Below, piece after piece: positions 52,855 to 62,456 of a stretch of 64,000 bases of DNA (within the stretch, counting starts at the first letter, position 1; every line of letters begins with the position of its first letter). The position numbers and the translations under genes are program-made. The notes under the pieces were generated by a model, which did not search any database, was not told the DNA's origin, and saw only the letters and a list, made by a program, of their open reading frames with translations. Source of the stretch: Sphingobacterium sp. UGAL515B_05 (GTDB taxonomy: Bacteria; Bacteroidota; Bacteroidia; Sphingobacteriales; Sphingobacteriaceae); contig NZ_CP109907.1 of the NCBI RefSeq assembly GCF_033097525.1, positions 3,844,001-3,908,000 of the forward strand, in the 5' to 3' direction.

Positions 52855-55302
52855 ATGAATGATTATTTATACATGAATAAATTAGATACGCTGAAAAATA
52901 TTACGTTGATAGCTGGCCTGTTGATTGCTGGATTTGGAAATCCTGTAGTGGCACAAGAAATAAAAACGACTCTGACACAGATACATTTTGACCAGCAGGG
53001 TTTCTATACGTCCATTAAGGTAGATGGTAAAGAGCTTTTGGAGGCGGGTAAATATCCGATCGTATCTGTCTATAAAGACAAAAAAATTATACAACCGAAA
53101 GCGCTAAAGGTTAATGGCGATCGTTTTTCGCTCACGATGGAAGATGGACAAGCTGTGGAACTGAAGGTGGGCCAACAAAAGGAAGCAATAACATATGAAG
53201 TCCTCAAGTTGTCACCTGCCTATAAGGTATTGGTTTTTGGGCCGGTTAAGATCAAGCTTCATGACGTCGTGGGGGAAGTGGTTGGTGTGGCCCAAGGGGA
53301 GGATCTCGCATTTGGTATGCAAGCATTGCATGTTAAAACTGTGGCAGGTATTCCCGAAGATTATGTTGCGGCATACAGTACAAAATTTGGCTACCAAGGA
53401 CAGAATAGCAATCTTTCGGTGGCCAGTATTTCTTTTGGTCATTTTGCAGCAGTAGATGCCGGGAACGGAGCTGTGTTTCAGCTGTCGGCCAAAAATCGAA
53501 GTACCAAAGAAGTGCAAAGTGTCAAGGGGCTAAATCATATGGTGACTTTGCCTGTTGAAGGTGCCGATGGTTTAATTATTGGGGCCAAAGTGGCACTTTT
53601 CGGAGATAAAAAAACTCAGATATTGTCACGGATAGGAAAAGTTGAAGTAGAACAGGGCTTACCCCATCCAATGATTGCAGGTGAATGGGCTAAGGTATCT
53701 CGAAATGCGATGGGCTCCTATCTGATCACCAATTTCTCTGCGGCCAATCTGGATTTTGCACTGGAAAAAACAAAACGTGCGGGATTTAAAAATCTCTACC
53801 ATCCCGATCCCTTCCTGAACTGGGGGCATTTTGAATGGCGGAAGGAATTGAGTACAGAATCGGATGCAGGTATGAAGAAGTTAGTCGATAGGGCTGCGCA
53901 ACAGGGGATCAATATCGGTATACATACACTTTCCAATTTTACGACAACAAACGATCCTTATGTGACACCAGTCCCAAGTAAGCATTTGCTAAAACAAGGT
54001 GAATTGAAACTTACAGCTGCACTAAACGATAGCCAACAGCAGATTGTCGTGGAGAATACCGAGTTATTTTCACTGCCTTTGACACTCAATACACTTCAGA
54101 TAGAAGACGAGTTGATCACCTATGGTAAGGCCGAGAAGAAGGGCGAACAATGGGTATTGACAAACTGCGTGCGTGGCGCTTTTGGTACGCATAAGGCAAC
54201 TCATGGTGTTGACAAAGTCGTTTATAAATTGTGGGACTATCCCTATAAGACATTATTCCCAGATTTAACACTTCAGGACGAATATGCCAAAAGATTAACG
54301 GATATTTTTAATAAAACCGGGGTGAAACAGATTTCATTTGATGGTCTTGAGGGGTGTATGTACACGGGGCAGGATTACTATGCAACGGGCAAATTCGTTT
54401 CTGATTTCTATCAAGGTCTTACGAATAAGACTGATCTGATCAACGATGCCAGTCGTCTCGATCATTACCTATGGCATATTCATACGCGGATGAATTGGGG
54501 TGAACCCTGGGGCGAGGAGATGCGTGCTGGACAGGTTGAAAATCGAATCAAGAATCAGGCTTACTTTCAGCGGAATCTATTTCCGCGCATGCTTGGCTGG
54601 TTTTTGGTACGTTTAGCGGATCGTAAATTTGAGGCTACTTCCCTCGAAGATCTCGAATGGGCACTCTCCGAATCTGCAGGTTTTGACTCAGGATATGCGA
54701 TGAGTATTGATATGAAGACTTTACAGCAGCATGGACAGATAGACTTATTATTGGAAAGCATGAAGAATTGGGATCAATTACGACTTGCCGATGTTTTTAC
54801 GGCCGGACAGAAACTCAGGTTGAAGGATCCAAAGACCGAATGGCATCTGGAAAAGATGGATGACACTAAATTTATGCTTTATCCATTATTTGTCTCCAAA
54901 AGATACCATTGTGATCTCTCTTCGATGCAGCCGGGACAACCTGGGGGAGCAGACTGGTCATGGGAATCTCCGGAAGAGAGTTCGTTTGCCTTACGGATAA
55001 AAGTTGAAGGTGACGGTATCATTGAAAATCCATCTTTTAAAACCGATAAGGGGATTGTCAAAATCTTAGGAAAATTAGAAAAGGACCAATATATCCTGTT
55101 GGATCATAAAGGGAAAGCAACATTGACAGACAAGAATTATGGTTTTATTGCTGATCTGACTGTACAAGGGACTGCCATTCTACCAAAAGGCGGTTCCGCA
55201 GTAGCATTTTCTTGTGATATAAACGGGGATGAAAAACCGGAGGTCATTGTAAGGTACAATACTCGGATGACAGGAGAACCATTGAATTTAGTTAAAAAAT
55301 AG
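52855..55302 (+). CDS. Large exported protein, putative glycosidase of an unnamed family, paralogue B
   Basis: An 815-residue exported protein related to paralogue A (48387-50576) but with a longer C-terminus. The upstream ATG (52855) gives MNDYLYMNKLD; the second ATG (52873) gives a more normal signal peptide ending NPVVAQE. Shared blocks: GINIGIHTLSNF, LTNCVRGAFGTHKATHG, DLTLQDEYA and QISFDGLEGCMYTG, with D496 matching D535 of paralogue A. An extra stretch contains RMNWGEPWGEEMRAG, and the C-terminal 100 residues form a beta domain. A role as a retaining glycosidase on the locus 3 glycan is inferred. It lies 40 bases after DUF5054 and probably in the same transcript. Confidence 0.6.
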   Translation: MNDYLYMNKLDTLKNITLIAGLLIAGFGNPVVAQEIKTTLTQIHFDQQGFYTSIKVDGKELLEAGKYPIVSVYKDKKIIQPKALKVNGDRFSLTMEDGQAVELKVGQQKEAITYEVLKLSPAYKVLVFGPVKIKLHDVVGEVVGVAQGEDLAFGMQALHVKTVAGIPEDYVAAYSTKFGYQGQNSNLSVASISFGHFAAVDAGNGAVFQLSAKNRSTKEVQSVKGLNHMVTLPVEGADGLIIGAKVALFGDKKTQILSRIGKVEVEQGLPHPMIAGEWAKVSRNAMGSYLITNFSAANLDFALEKTKRAGFKNLYHPDPFLNWGHFEWRKELSTESDAGMKKLVDRAAQQGINIGIHTLSNFTTTNDPYVTPVPSKHLLKQGELKLTAALNDSQQQIVVENTELFSLPLTLNTLQIEDELITYGKAEKKGEQWVLTNCVRGAFGTHKATHGVDKVVYKLWDYPYKTLFPDLTLQDEYAKRLTDIFNKTGVKQISFDGLEGCMYTGQDYYATGKFVSDFYQGLTNKTDLINDASRLDHYLWHIHTRMNWGEPWGEEMRAGQVENRIKNQAYFQRNLFPRMLGWFLVRLADRKFEATSLEDLEWALSESAGFDSGYAMSIDMKTLQQHGQIDLLLESMKNWDQLRLADVFTAGQKLRLKDPKTEWHLEKMDDTKFMLYPLFVSKRYHCDLSSMQPGQPGGADWSWESPEESSFALRIKVEGDGIIENPSFKTDKGIVKILGKLEKDQYILLDHKGKATLTDKNYGFIADLTVQGTAILPKGGSAVAFSCDINGDEKPEVIVRYNTRMTGEPLNLVKK

Positions 55303-55427
55303 GGCATTGAATAGGGACAAGGGGAGGGCTTTTATTTAGCTTTGAATAGCCAATATGAAAATTGATTTTGAAATGATCGTTTAGTTTGCTAAGATTGTGA
55401 CTTAACCAACAAAATTTCATTCGCAGC

Positions 55428-56006
55428 ATGCGCAGATCTACCGTCGTCGATAATGCTAAAGCAACAGTTGAATTGGATATCTCAGCACTTTATCATGAGT
55501 ATTGGGAGAGCCTATTCAAACAGATGATGCGCATTCTTTTGGACGAAGATGAAGCGGCGGACGTGGTGCAACAAACATTCTTGGACCTCCTTGAAATGAA
55601 AGAGAAGATTCCCGAAATCAAATCGGTCAAATCTTTTCTTTTTATCATGGGCAGGAACTTGGCTTTCAAAAAACTCAGAAGAAAACTTTTAAACGATACT
55701 TATCGTGACTTTTATGCAAGTCAATATAAAGAAGCGTCCTCTTTAATTGAAGAATGGATTGTGTTTAAAGAGTTGGATGGTCTAATCGAGAAGGAAATCG
55801 ATAAGTTGCCCAATAAAATGAAGGAAATTTTCATTCTCAGCCGCCATTTTGAGCTTTCTCATGCTGAGATTGCAAAAAAATTAAATATATCTGATAAAAC
55901 AGTTAAGAAGCAGATTAGTAATGCGTTGAAGCTTGTTCGTCTTAAAGTGGATAAGGATTATCAACCGCTACTTCTTGCGATTTTACTGACAGATTTACTT
56001 TTTTAA
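55428..56006 (+). CDS. ECF RNA polymerase sigma factor
   Basis: A 192-residue ECF sigma factor: region 2 about 20-85 (LFKQMMRILLDEDEAADVVQQTFLDLLE, SVKSFLFIMGRNLAFKKLRR) and region 4 about 115-175 (LPNKMKEIFILSRHFELSHAEIAKKLNISDKTVKKQISNAL). It would be held by the FecR-like anti-sigma factor encoded 73 bases downstream and freed when the STN-bearing SusC senses its glycan, then transcribe susC-susD-GH35. Confidence 0.93.
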   Translation: MRRSTVVDNAKATVELDISALYHEYWESLFKQMMRILLDEDEAADVVQQTFLDLLEMKEKIPEIKSVKSFLFIMGRNLAFKKLRRKLLNDTYRDFYASQYKEASSLIEEWIVFKELDGLIEKEIDKLPNKMKEIFILSRHFELSHAEIAKKLNISDKTVKKQISNALKLVRLKVDKDYQPLLLAILLTDLLF

Positions 56007-56079
56007 TTTTTTTTCTACTACCTAACCCCTACTTAAGGCTCTTTTCTTTATAGACCTAAAAAATCTGACAGAAGAGACT

Positions 56080-57174
56080 ATGAATAAAGATGAACAACTT
56101 AAAAAAGTTCTATCGGACTATGCAGCAGGACGTCTGTCTGCAAGAGAAACAAAAAAACTAGAACATCTAATTCTAAAGTATCCTTCCGGCGAATCTTGGG
56201 ATTGGAAAGATAGTCGCCACAAGGAGGCTGTGAAGGATCGGATTCAAGCCGGGATAGCAGCACATAACAATAGCAAAGCTAAAATAAGAAGGATTAATAT
56301 CCGAATTGCTGTCAGCATTGCGGCAGCATTTGTCTGTTTCTTTATCTTTTTATACCTGTATTTAATTCCAAGCGCAACAGATACTTTTTATACAATTGCC
56401 CAGTCAAAATCGTATAGCAGTGATAAAGTTGTCCTGATATTGCCCGACGGAAAACAATTTCCGCTAAAAGATTCGGCCTCTTTTACGCAATTAAAGGGCG
56501 AATTGGGATTGCAGATGAAATCTTTGGGTTTAGAAAACAGGATAACGGTGAGTGTGCCTGACCAAAAACAGTTTAAGTTGACACTTGAAGATGGAACGAA
56601 TGTTTGGCTAAACGCAGGATCTACGTTAAGGTTCTCCTCCAACCTTTATAAACAAACAGCAAGAAAAGTACAGCTCGAAGGCGAGGCATATTTCGAGGTC
56701 GCATCAGATAAGGTACACCCTTTTCATGTTTTTGGAGGGGGGGCTGAGGTTAAAGTTACAGGAACGAAATTTAATGTACAGGCTTTTGAAAGTGATCATT
56801 TCGTCCGGACTTCCTTGGCTGAGGGGATCGTAACCTTCTACATGGATCACAAGGCTTATAAATTGGCGCCCGGTATGGAGGTCATTGCTGATACTGAACG
56901 AAAAAATGTAAGCGCTCAATCATTCGACATTGATAAACTCCTGTCCTGGAAAGAAGGATATTTTGTATTCGATAATATTGAGCTTGTGGATGTCATGAAG
57001 GCTGTGTCACGTTGGTATAATATAGCTGTAGTGGCAAAGTCGCCGGTCAAAAGCAAGAAAATAGGCGGTACATTTCCTAAGAATGTACCATTGATCGATT
57101 TTTTAAATGATTTGACACTCCTTAGTGGCGTTGAGTTTAAAATAAATGGAAAGGAGGTAGAGATTCTAAACTAA
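56080..57174 (+). CDS. FecR-family anti-sigma factor
   Basis: A 364-residue inner-membrane protein with a cytoplasmic N-terminal part (about 1-72), one transmembrane helix (about 76-98), a periplasmic FecR domain (about 165-265, LEDGTNVWLNAGSTLRFSSN, RKVQLEGEAYFEVASD) and a C-terminal DUF4974-type domain (about 295-364, LVDVMKAVSRWYNIAVV). It passes the signal from the SusC STN domain to the sigma factor. Directly between the sigma and susC genes. Confidence 0.94.
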   Translation: MNKDEQLKKVLSDYAAGRLSARETKKLEHLILKYPSGESWDWKDSRHKEAVKDRIQAGIAAHNNSKAKIRRINIRIAVSIAAAFVCFFIFLYLYLIPSATDTFYTIAQSKSYSSDKVVLILPDGKQFPLKDSASFTQLKGELGLQMKSLGLENRITVSVPDQKQFKLTLEDGTNVWLNAGSTLRFSSNLYKQTARKVQLEGEAYFEVASDKVHPFHVFGGGAEVKVTGTKFNVQAFESDHFVRTSLAEGIVTFYMDHKAYKLAPGMEVIADTERKNVSAQSFDIDKLLSWKEGYFVFDNIELVDVMKAVSRWYNIAVVAKSPVKSKKIGGTFPKNVPLIDFLNDLTLLSGVEFKINGKEVEILN

Positions 57175-57216
57175 TACAATCCCTAATTCAAAATCGATCA
57201 AATCATATAAAATACA

Positions 57217-57229
57217 GTGTTTCAAACAC
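57217..57229. promoter_or_regulatory. Short palindrome upstream of susC locus 4
   Basis: GTGTTT-C-AAACAC is a perfect 6-1-6 palindrome about 70 bases before the susC start in the 125-base gap after fecR. No standard TTTG/TAnnTTTG pair was found there, which agrees with an ECF-dependent promoter of unknown sequence. Confidence 0.35.
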
Positions 57230-57299
57230 CTTTATGGTAATGATGAAGTCGATTTCAATATGTTGAAAACCAATTAATTATTATTAATATCTAAATCAA

Positions 57300-60200
57300 A
57301 TGAATAGAAAATATATAGCATATTTCAATCGATACGATTATGCTTTAAAATATCTCAATAGGACTAAGGTCACTGTGCTTACTATGCTGTTGATGAGCAG
57401 TCAGGTAAATGCCAATGTTTTTGGACAGCGGGTTAGCCTTACGACAAAGACTGCTTCATTGAAGGAAGTGTTTGCTAAAATTAGTAAACAATCGGGTTAC
57501 CACTTTTTGTATTTGGAAGAGGACCTAAGGGGCAGTGGAAATAAACTCTCCTTAAAATTGGAGAATGTGCCATTAAAACAGGCTCTTGATAAAGTGTTGG
57601 TAGAAAATGGGTTGACTTACGTGATTCGTGACAATAGAATTATTGTTGAAAAAATAAACCATAGCGTATTAACAGCTAAAAATGAAGGTGTCAAAATTCA
57701 GAAACGAGTCATTAAAGGGACTGTTTCTGACGATAAGGGAAATAAGCTGTCAGGGGTTACGGTCAAAGTCATTCATGGGGCTGCAACAGCAACAAATGAA
57801 AATGGGGAATTTGAAATTCAGGTCAAAGAGGGGGATCAACTTCAATTCGATTTGATCGGTTACGGTCAATTTATAACCACTATTGATAATCGCAGTATTT
57901 ACCAAGTGACGCTATCCGAGAAGGTCGGTGATTTACAAGAGGTTGTTGTGGTTGGTTATGGAACACAACGAAAAGTCAATTTGACAGGTGCAGTTGCGAC
58001 AATTTCTCCGAAACAATTGGAAAATAGACCGATCAGCTCACTTTCGGCGGGACTTCAAGGTCTGGTTCCCGGAATGACAATCACACAGGGGAGTGGCCAG
58101 CCCGGCAAAGATAATGGAACAATTCGCGTTCGTGGGGTTGGGACATTGAATAACTCCAATCCCATGGTGCTGGTTGATGGGATTGAATCGTCGATGGAAA
58201 ATGTCGATCCCAATGATGTTGAATCGATATCTGTACTGAAAGACGCGGCTTCTGCGTCAATCTATGGATCTAAGGCTGCTAATGGAGTAATCCTTGTGAC
58301 AACAAAAAGAGGTAAAGAAGGGAAGACAACCATCAATTATAGCAATTTCTTTGGTAAACAAAATGCGACGAATATGGCCGAGCGCCTGAACTCATGGGAA
58401 TATGCAGAACTGTATAATGAGGGATTGCGGCTAGACGGGAAAAAGGAGCGTTTTACAGCGGAAGATATTAAAGCATTTAAAGATGGAACAGATCCATATA
58501 AATATCCAAATACAAATTGGCACGATTTACTTTTGAAGGGATCGGGCTTTCAGCACCAGCATAATCTTAATATTTCCGGCGGTGCAGAGAAAGTCCGCTA
58601 TATGGGGAGCGTAGGCTATCAGGGACAAGACGGTATTATTAAGTTGACTTCAAAAAAGCAATTTAATGTCCGTACAAATTTAGATATGACTCCAATAAAA
58701 AATCTGGATATCGGTTTGTCAATGTACTTATCGAACCGTAAACTTCAGGAACCCACCAATCCATATGTAGGTGGTATGGGCCAATACTTTCGTCTAGCCA
58801 ACCAAATGGCACCATGGATACCATATAAAGACGCAAATGGTAACTATGGTACAATTAGTGATGGAAATCCAATTGCCTGGATGGAACAAGGCGCAACTAC
58901 TGATGAAGTACAACGTCGTTTTAATGCGATCGGTAGTGTGCAATATAAATTTATCGACGGTCTTTCTTTAAAAGCACAGGGATCTTATAGGCCGTCAACG
59001 GATGATTCGCATGAATTTAGAAAAGACATCTGGTATAATCCCTCGAAATATCAGGGTCCAAATAAGCTTTTCGAGAAAACAACGATATCAACAATGTACA
59101 CCGGTGACATTACCTTAAATTTTGATCGTACATTTTCAAATCATCATATTGGTGCATTGGCTGGTTATCATGCTGAGCAATATGATTATAAATATGGAGA
59201 GATGTATCGTCAGAATTTTCCAAATAATGATCTAACAGACATTGATGCTGGCGACACAAATGGACAAACCAATAAAGGTGATACAAAACACCTGAACATG
59301 CTTTCCTATTTTGGGCGTGTTAATTATGATTATAAAGGTATTTATCTTTTCGAAGCGAATGTTCGCCGAGATGCTTCTAGCCGTTTTTCCGAAGGTTATC
59401 GTTGGGGAACATTTCCATCCTTTTCAGCAGGCTGGCGGCTCTCTGAGGAATCCTTTATGGAATTCGCGAAATCGACTTTTAGCAATATTAAACTTAGAGG
59501 ATCCTGGGGGCGTTTGGGGAATCAGAGTGCTTTAGAATACTATCCTTCAATTCCTGTAATTGGTTTGGGGAAGGATTACGCCTATCCGTTTAATAATGTG
59601 ATTTATCCGGGAGCGACACTAAAAAAAGCCAATAAACGTAGTATTACTTGGGAGAAGACCCGTACTTGGGATTTGGGATTGGATGTTGGTATCGGAAACA
59701 ATCTAACACTTACCTTGGATTATTACGATCGCTTGACGACTGACATCCTTATGGACGTTCTGGCTCCGGCGACCTATGGACTGAGTGGATATGTAGATAA
59801 TGTTGGACGCATGACAAATAAAGGTTTTGAGGCCATTGCGACCTACAGAAAACGTCTAGGTGCAGTTGATTTTAGTGCAACGGCTAATTTTTCTTACAAC
59901 AAAAACCGTATTCTCGACCTTGGTGGAGATTCTTACCTTTTGGACGGAAGTTGGAAAATCAAGCAAGTCGGAGCACCCATCAATTCTTTTTATGGATACC
60001 AGACTGCAGGACTTTTCCAAAGCACAGAAGATATTCAGAACTGGGCACAATATAAAATGGCAAGCAACAAAGTGCTACCAGGTGATCTCCGCTACGTTGA
60101 CCGTAATGGAGATAAGAATATAACCGCTGATGATCGTACAATACTCGGCTCCACTGATCCGAAGTATACTTTTGGCTTAAACCTCAGTGCCGCATACCAT

Positions 60201-60641
60201 GGTTTTGATATTCAGGCATTTTTTCAAGGTGCATCGGGCGTATACGGTTATGTTGAATCATCGGGTATAGGTGAGTTCAGTGGTGACACAGGAAGTCCAT
60301 TACGTTTTTGGCTTGACCGTTGGACGCCTGATAATCCAACAAGCACAATCCCACGTATCCAGAACAATAATGGAATAAGTAGCCCTAATCGAATTGTTTC
60401 AGATTACTGGGTACAAAACGCAAAATATGTACGATTAAAAAATCTGCAAGTGGGCTACACGTTTCCGGATACCTGGGCAAACCGAATAGGAGCATCCAAG
60501 GTCAAGTTATTTTATAGTGGACAGAATTTATTGACAATAACCAAATTCTTAAAGGGTTATGATCCGGAAATGCCTGCGGGGTCTGGGTCGTATTATCCAC
60601 AGGTAAAGGTAAATACTGTCGGAATGAATATTACATTTTAG
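57300..60641 (+). CDS. SusC-like transporter with STN signalling domain (locus 4)
   Basis: A 1113-residue TonB-dependent transducer. After an unusually long N-terminal region with a signal segment (about 20-42) comes an STN domain (about 45-120, VSLTTKTASLKEVFAKISKQ to NRIIVEKI), then the carboxypeptidase-D-like domain (about 136-215), EVVVVGYGTQRKVN, plug and barrel ending VNTVGMNITF. The STN domain contacts FecR, so this is the only one of the four SusC proteins here wired to an anti-sigma factor. SusD follows almost at once. Confidence 0.95.
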   Translation: MNRKYIAYFNRYDYALKYLNRTKVTVLTMLLMSSQVNANVFGQRVSLTTKTASLKEVFAKISKQSGYHFLYLEEDLRGSGNKLSLKLENVPLKQALDKVLVENGLTYVIRDNRIIVEKINHSVLTAKNEGVKIQKRVIKGTVSDDKGNKLSGVTVKVIHGAATATNENGEFEIQVKEGDQLQFDLIGYGQFITTIDNRSIYQVTLSEKVGDLQEVVVVGYGTQRKVNLTGAVATISPKQLENRPISSLSAGLQGLVPGMTITQGSGQPGKDNGTIRVRGVGTLNNSNPMVLVDGIESSMENVDPNDVESISVLKDAASASIYGSKAANGVILVTTKRGKEGKTTINYSNFFGKQNATNMAERLNSWEYAELYNEGLRLDGKKERFTAEDIKAFKDGTDPYKYPNTNWHDLLLKGSGFQHQHNLNISGGAEKVRYMGSVGYQGQDGIIKLTSKKQFNVRTNLDMTPIKNLDIGLSMYLSNRKLQEPTNPYVGGMGQYFRLANQMAPWIPYKDANGNYGTISDGNPIAWMEQGATTDEVQRRFNAIGSVQYKFIDGLSLKAQGSYRPSTDDSHEFRKDIWYNPSKYQGPNKLFEKTTISTMYTGDITLNFDRTFSNHHIGALAGYHAEQYDYKYGEMYRQNFPNNDLTDIDAGDTNGQTNKGDTKHLNMLSYFGRVNYDYKGIYLFEANVRRDASSRFSEGYRWGTFPSFSAGWRLSEESFMEFAKSTFSNIKLRGSWGRLGNQSALEYYPSIPVIGLGKDYAYPFNNVIYPGATLKKANKRSITWEKTRTWDLGLDVGIGNNLTLTLDYYDRLTTDILMDVLAPATYGLSGYVDNVGRMTNKGFEAIATYRKRLGAVDFSATANFSYNKNRILDLGGDSYLLDGSWKIKQVGAPINSFYGYQTAGLFQSTEDIQNWAQYKMASNKVLPGDLRYVDRNGDKNITADDRTILGSTDPKYTFGLNLSAAYHGFDIQAFFQGASGVYGYVESSGIGEFSGDTGSPLRFWLDRWTPDNPTSTIPRIQNNNGISSPNRIVSDYWVQNAKYVRLKNLQVGYTFPDTWANRIGASKVKLFYSGQNLLTITKFLKGYDPEMPAGSGSYYPQVKVNTVGMNITF

Positions 60642-60659
60642 TTGAGAGGGTTTATACAA

Positions 60660-62279
60660 ATGAAAAAGATATATTTATTAATTATGCTGGCGACAGCTAG
60701 TTTACAGTCATGCTCGGACTTCTTGGACAAGTTTCCCGGAGATGCATTGACACCAGAGACATTTTGGAAAACAGAAGCGGATGCCAAACTTGCTTTAGTT
60801 GGTTGTTATCGTGGCTGGGAATCCGAAGAGGTTCTGTATCGCGATTGTGCATCTGATAATGCGTATAGCTTCCACAAACACGAAGGTTGGCAGGTGATCG
60901 GAAATGGGGGGATGAGTTCTGCCGATCCAGGTGCTGACCTATACGATTACACGACAATTAATCGTTGCAATGACTTTTTGGAACACATTGATGCGATCAG
61001 TTTTAAAGATGCGAGTTTGAAAGAACGGTATAAAGCTGAAGTTCGTTTTCTACGAGCTTATCGTTATTTCCTATTGACCAACAACTATGGTGACGTGCCA
61101 CTTGCAACTAAAACTTATGCGACTATTGAGGAGGCACGGTTGACGCGTACACCAAAAGCTGAGGTTGAGAAGTTTATTTTAGAGGAATTGAAAGCTGTTG
61201 CCGCAGTACTTCCTGAAAAATATAGTGCTGCAGAAATAGGACATATTACGAAAGGCGCAGCGTTGGCCATTCGTATGCGTTTTAACCTCTATTTGGGTAA
61301 CTATGAGGAAGCTTTGACTGATGCAACAGCAATTAAAGCTTCAAACGTGTACCAATTGTTTCCAACCTATGATGGTACTTTCCAATTGGCGAATGTGAAT
61401 AACAAAGAGGTTATCCTTGATGTACAATACAAGGCAAATGACTTGGAAAACTGGCTTATCGCAGCATTGTTTCCGAATGGAGACGGAGGTTGGTCTTCTA
61501 TCGTTCCTATTAAGGCCTTGGTAGACGCGTATGAAATGAAAGATGGAAATACTGTTGACGAAGCTAAATTAACTGGGGCATACGACAGTAGATATCCTTT
61601 TCTAAATAGGGACCCACGACTGAAAATGTCTATTCTTTATCCAGGACAGGATTGGAATGGCCGTGTCTTTGATCCATTGGCAAAAAACATCAATGAAGAT
61701 GGAAAAGCGGTAAGTAATCCAGATTATTTTAATGGAGCCAATAACGCTTCAAAGACAGGATTTTCGTTCAAAAAATATACAGCTCCGATTTCCCAATACG
61801 ATGATCCATGGAATACAAGCATGAATTTAATTGTTAGTCGTTACGCTGAGGTTTTATTGACCATTGCAGAGGCTAAGATAGAATTGGGACGCTTGGATGA
61901 AGAAATGTACCAAAGTTTGGATATGGTTCGTGAGCGTGCAGGTATGCCGAAAGTAAACCGGATTAAATATGCATCGAAAGACAAGTTAAGAGAACTGGTT
62001 CGCCGGGAACGTCGGGTGGAATTTGCCTTTGAAGGATTGAGAAGAGCAGATATTATCCGTTGGGATATTGCCAAAAACGTATTGAACGGAAAGACAGAGG
62101 GTAGTTGGATGGGAGTTATTAATACGAATGAATCTAATGAGGATAAGCGATTAACACAGATTGGAGAACCTATCTTAGTAGAAACGAGACAATTTCAACC
62201 ATTTAATAGGTATTTGCCGATTAGCCAACAGCAGATCGATCTCAATAAAAACCTGACGCAAACTCCTGGTTACAATTAG
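60660..62279 (+). CDS. SusD-like surface lipoprotein (locus 4)
   Basis: A 539-residue RagB/SusD lipoprotein. The ATG at 60660 is preferred over an in-frame TTG at 60642 because it gives a short signal with lipobox LQSC (C18). Family signatures: EVRFLRAYRYFLLTNNYGDVPL, RYAEVLLTIAEAKIELG, VRRERRVEFAFEGLRRADIIRW and a closing RYLPISQQQIDLNKNL. Partner of the upstream SusC; a perfect stem-loop follows the stop. Confidence 0.94.
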   Translation: MKKIYLLIMLATASLQSCSDFLDKFPGDALTPETFWKTEADAKLALVGCYRGWESEEVLYRDCASDNAYSFHKHEGWQVIGNGGMSSADPGADLYDYTTINRCNDFLEHIDAISFKDASLKERYKAEVRFLRAYRYFLLTNNYGDVPLATKTYATIEEARLTRTPKAEVEKFILEELKAVAAVLPEKYSAAEIGHITKGAALAIRMRFNLYLGNYEEALTDATAIKASNVYQLFPTYDGTFQLANVNNKEVILDVQYKANDLENWLIAALFPNGDGGWSSIVPIKALVDAYEMKDGNTVDEAKLTGAYDSRYPFLNRDPRLKMSILYPGQDWNGRVFDPLAKNINEDGKAVSNPDYFNGANNASKTGFSFKKYTAPISQYDDPWNTSMNLIVSRYAEVLLTIAEAKIELGRLDEEMYQSLDMVRERAGMPKVNRIKYASKDKLRELVRRERRVEFAFEGLRRADIIRWDIAKNVLNGKTEGSWMGVINTNESNEDKRLTQIGEPILVETRQFQPFNRYLPISQQQIDLNKNLTQTPGYN

Positions 62280-62289
62280 CCTCCAAAAT

Positions 62290-62323
62290 AAAGTTTTACA
62301 CCGATAAAAAGGTGTAAAACTTT
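62290..62323 (+). terminator. Stem-loop between susD and the GH35 gene
   Basis: AAAGTTTTACACC (62290-62302) and GGTGTAAAACTTT (62311-62323) pair perfectly over 13 bases with an 8-base loop, 10 bases past susD. The following bases (GTTAGATTGC) are not a T-run, so partial attenuation or message protection is more likely than full termination. Confidence 0.6.
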
Positions 62324-62456
62324 GTTAGATTGCTTACAATCAATTTTAAACCAGATTGGGTTAAAAAAGGCCTAATAAAGATGAATCAACTAACCTGTCA
62401 GCGAGAACAACATGTGTAGCAAGAAGCCGTAAAAAGCCCTTAGTATTAAATCAAAT

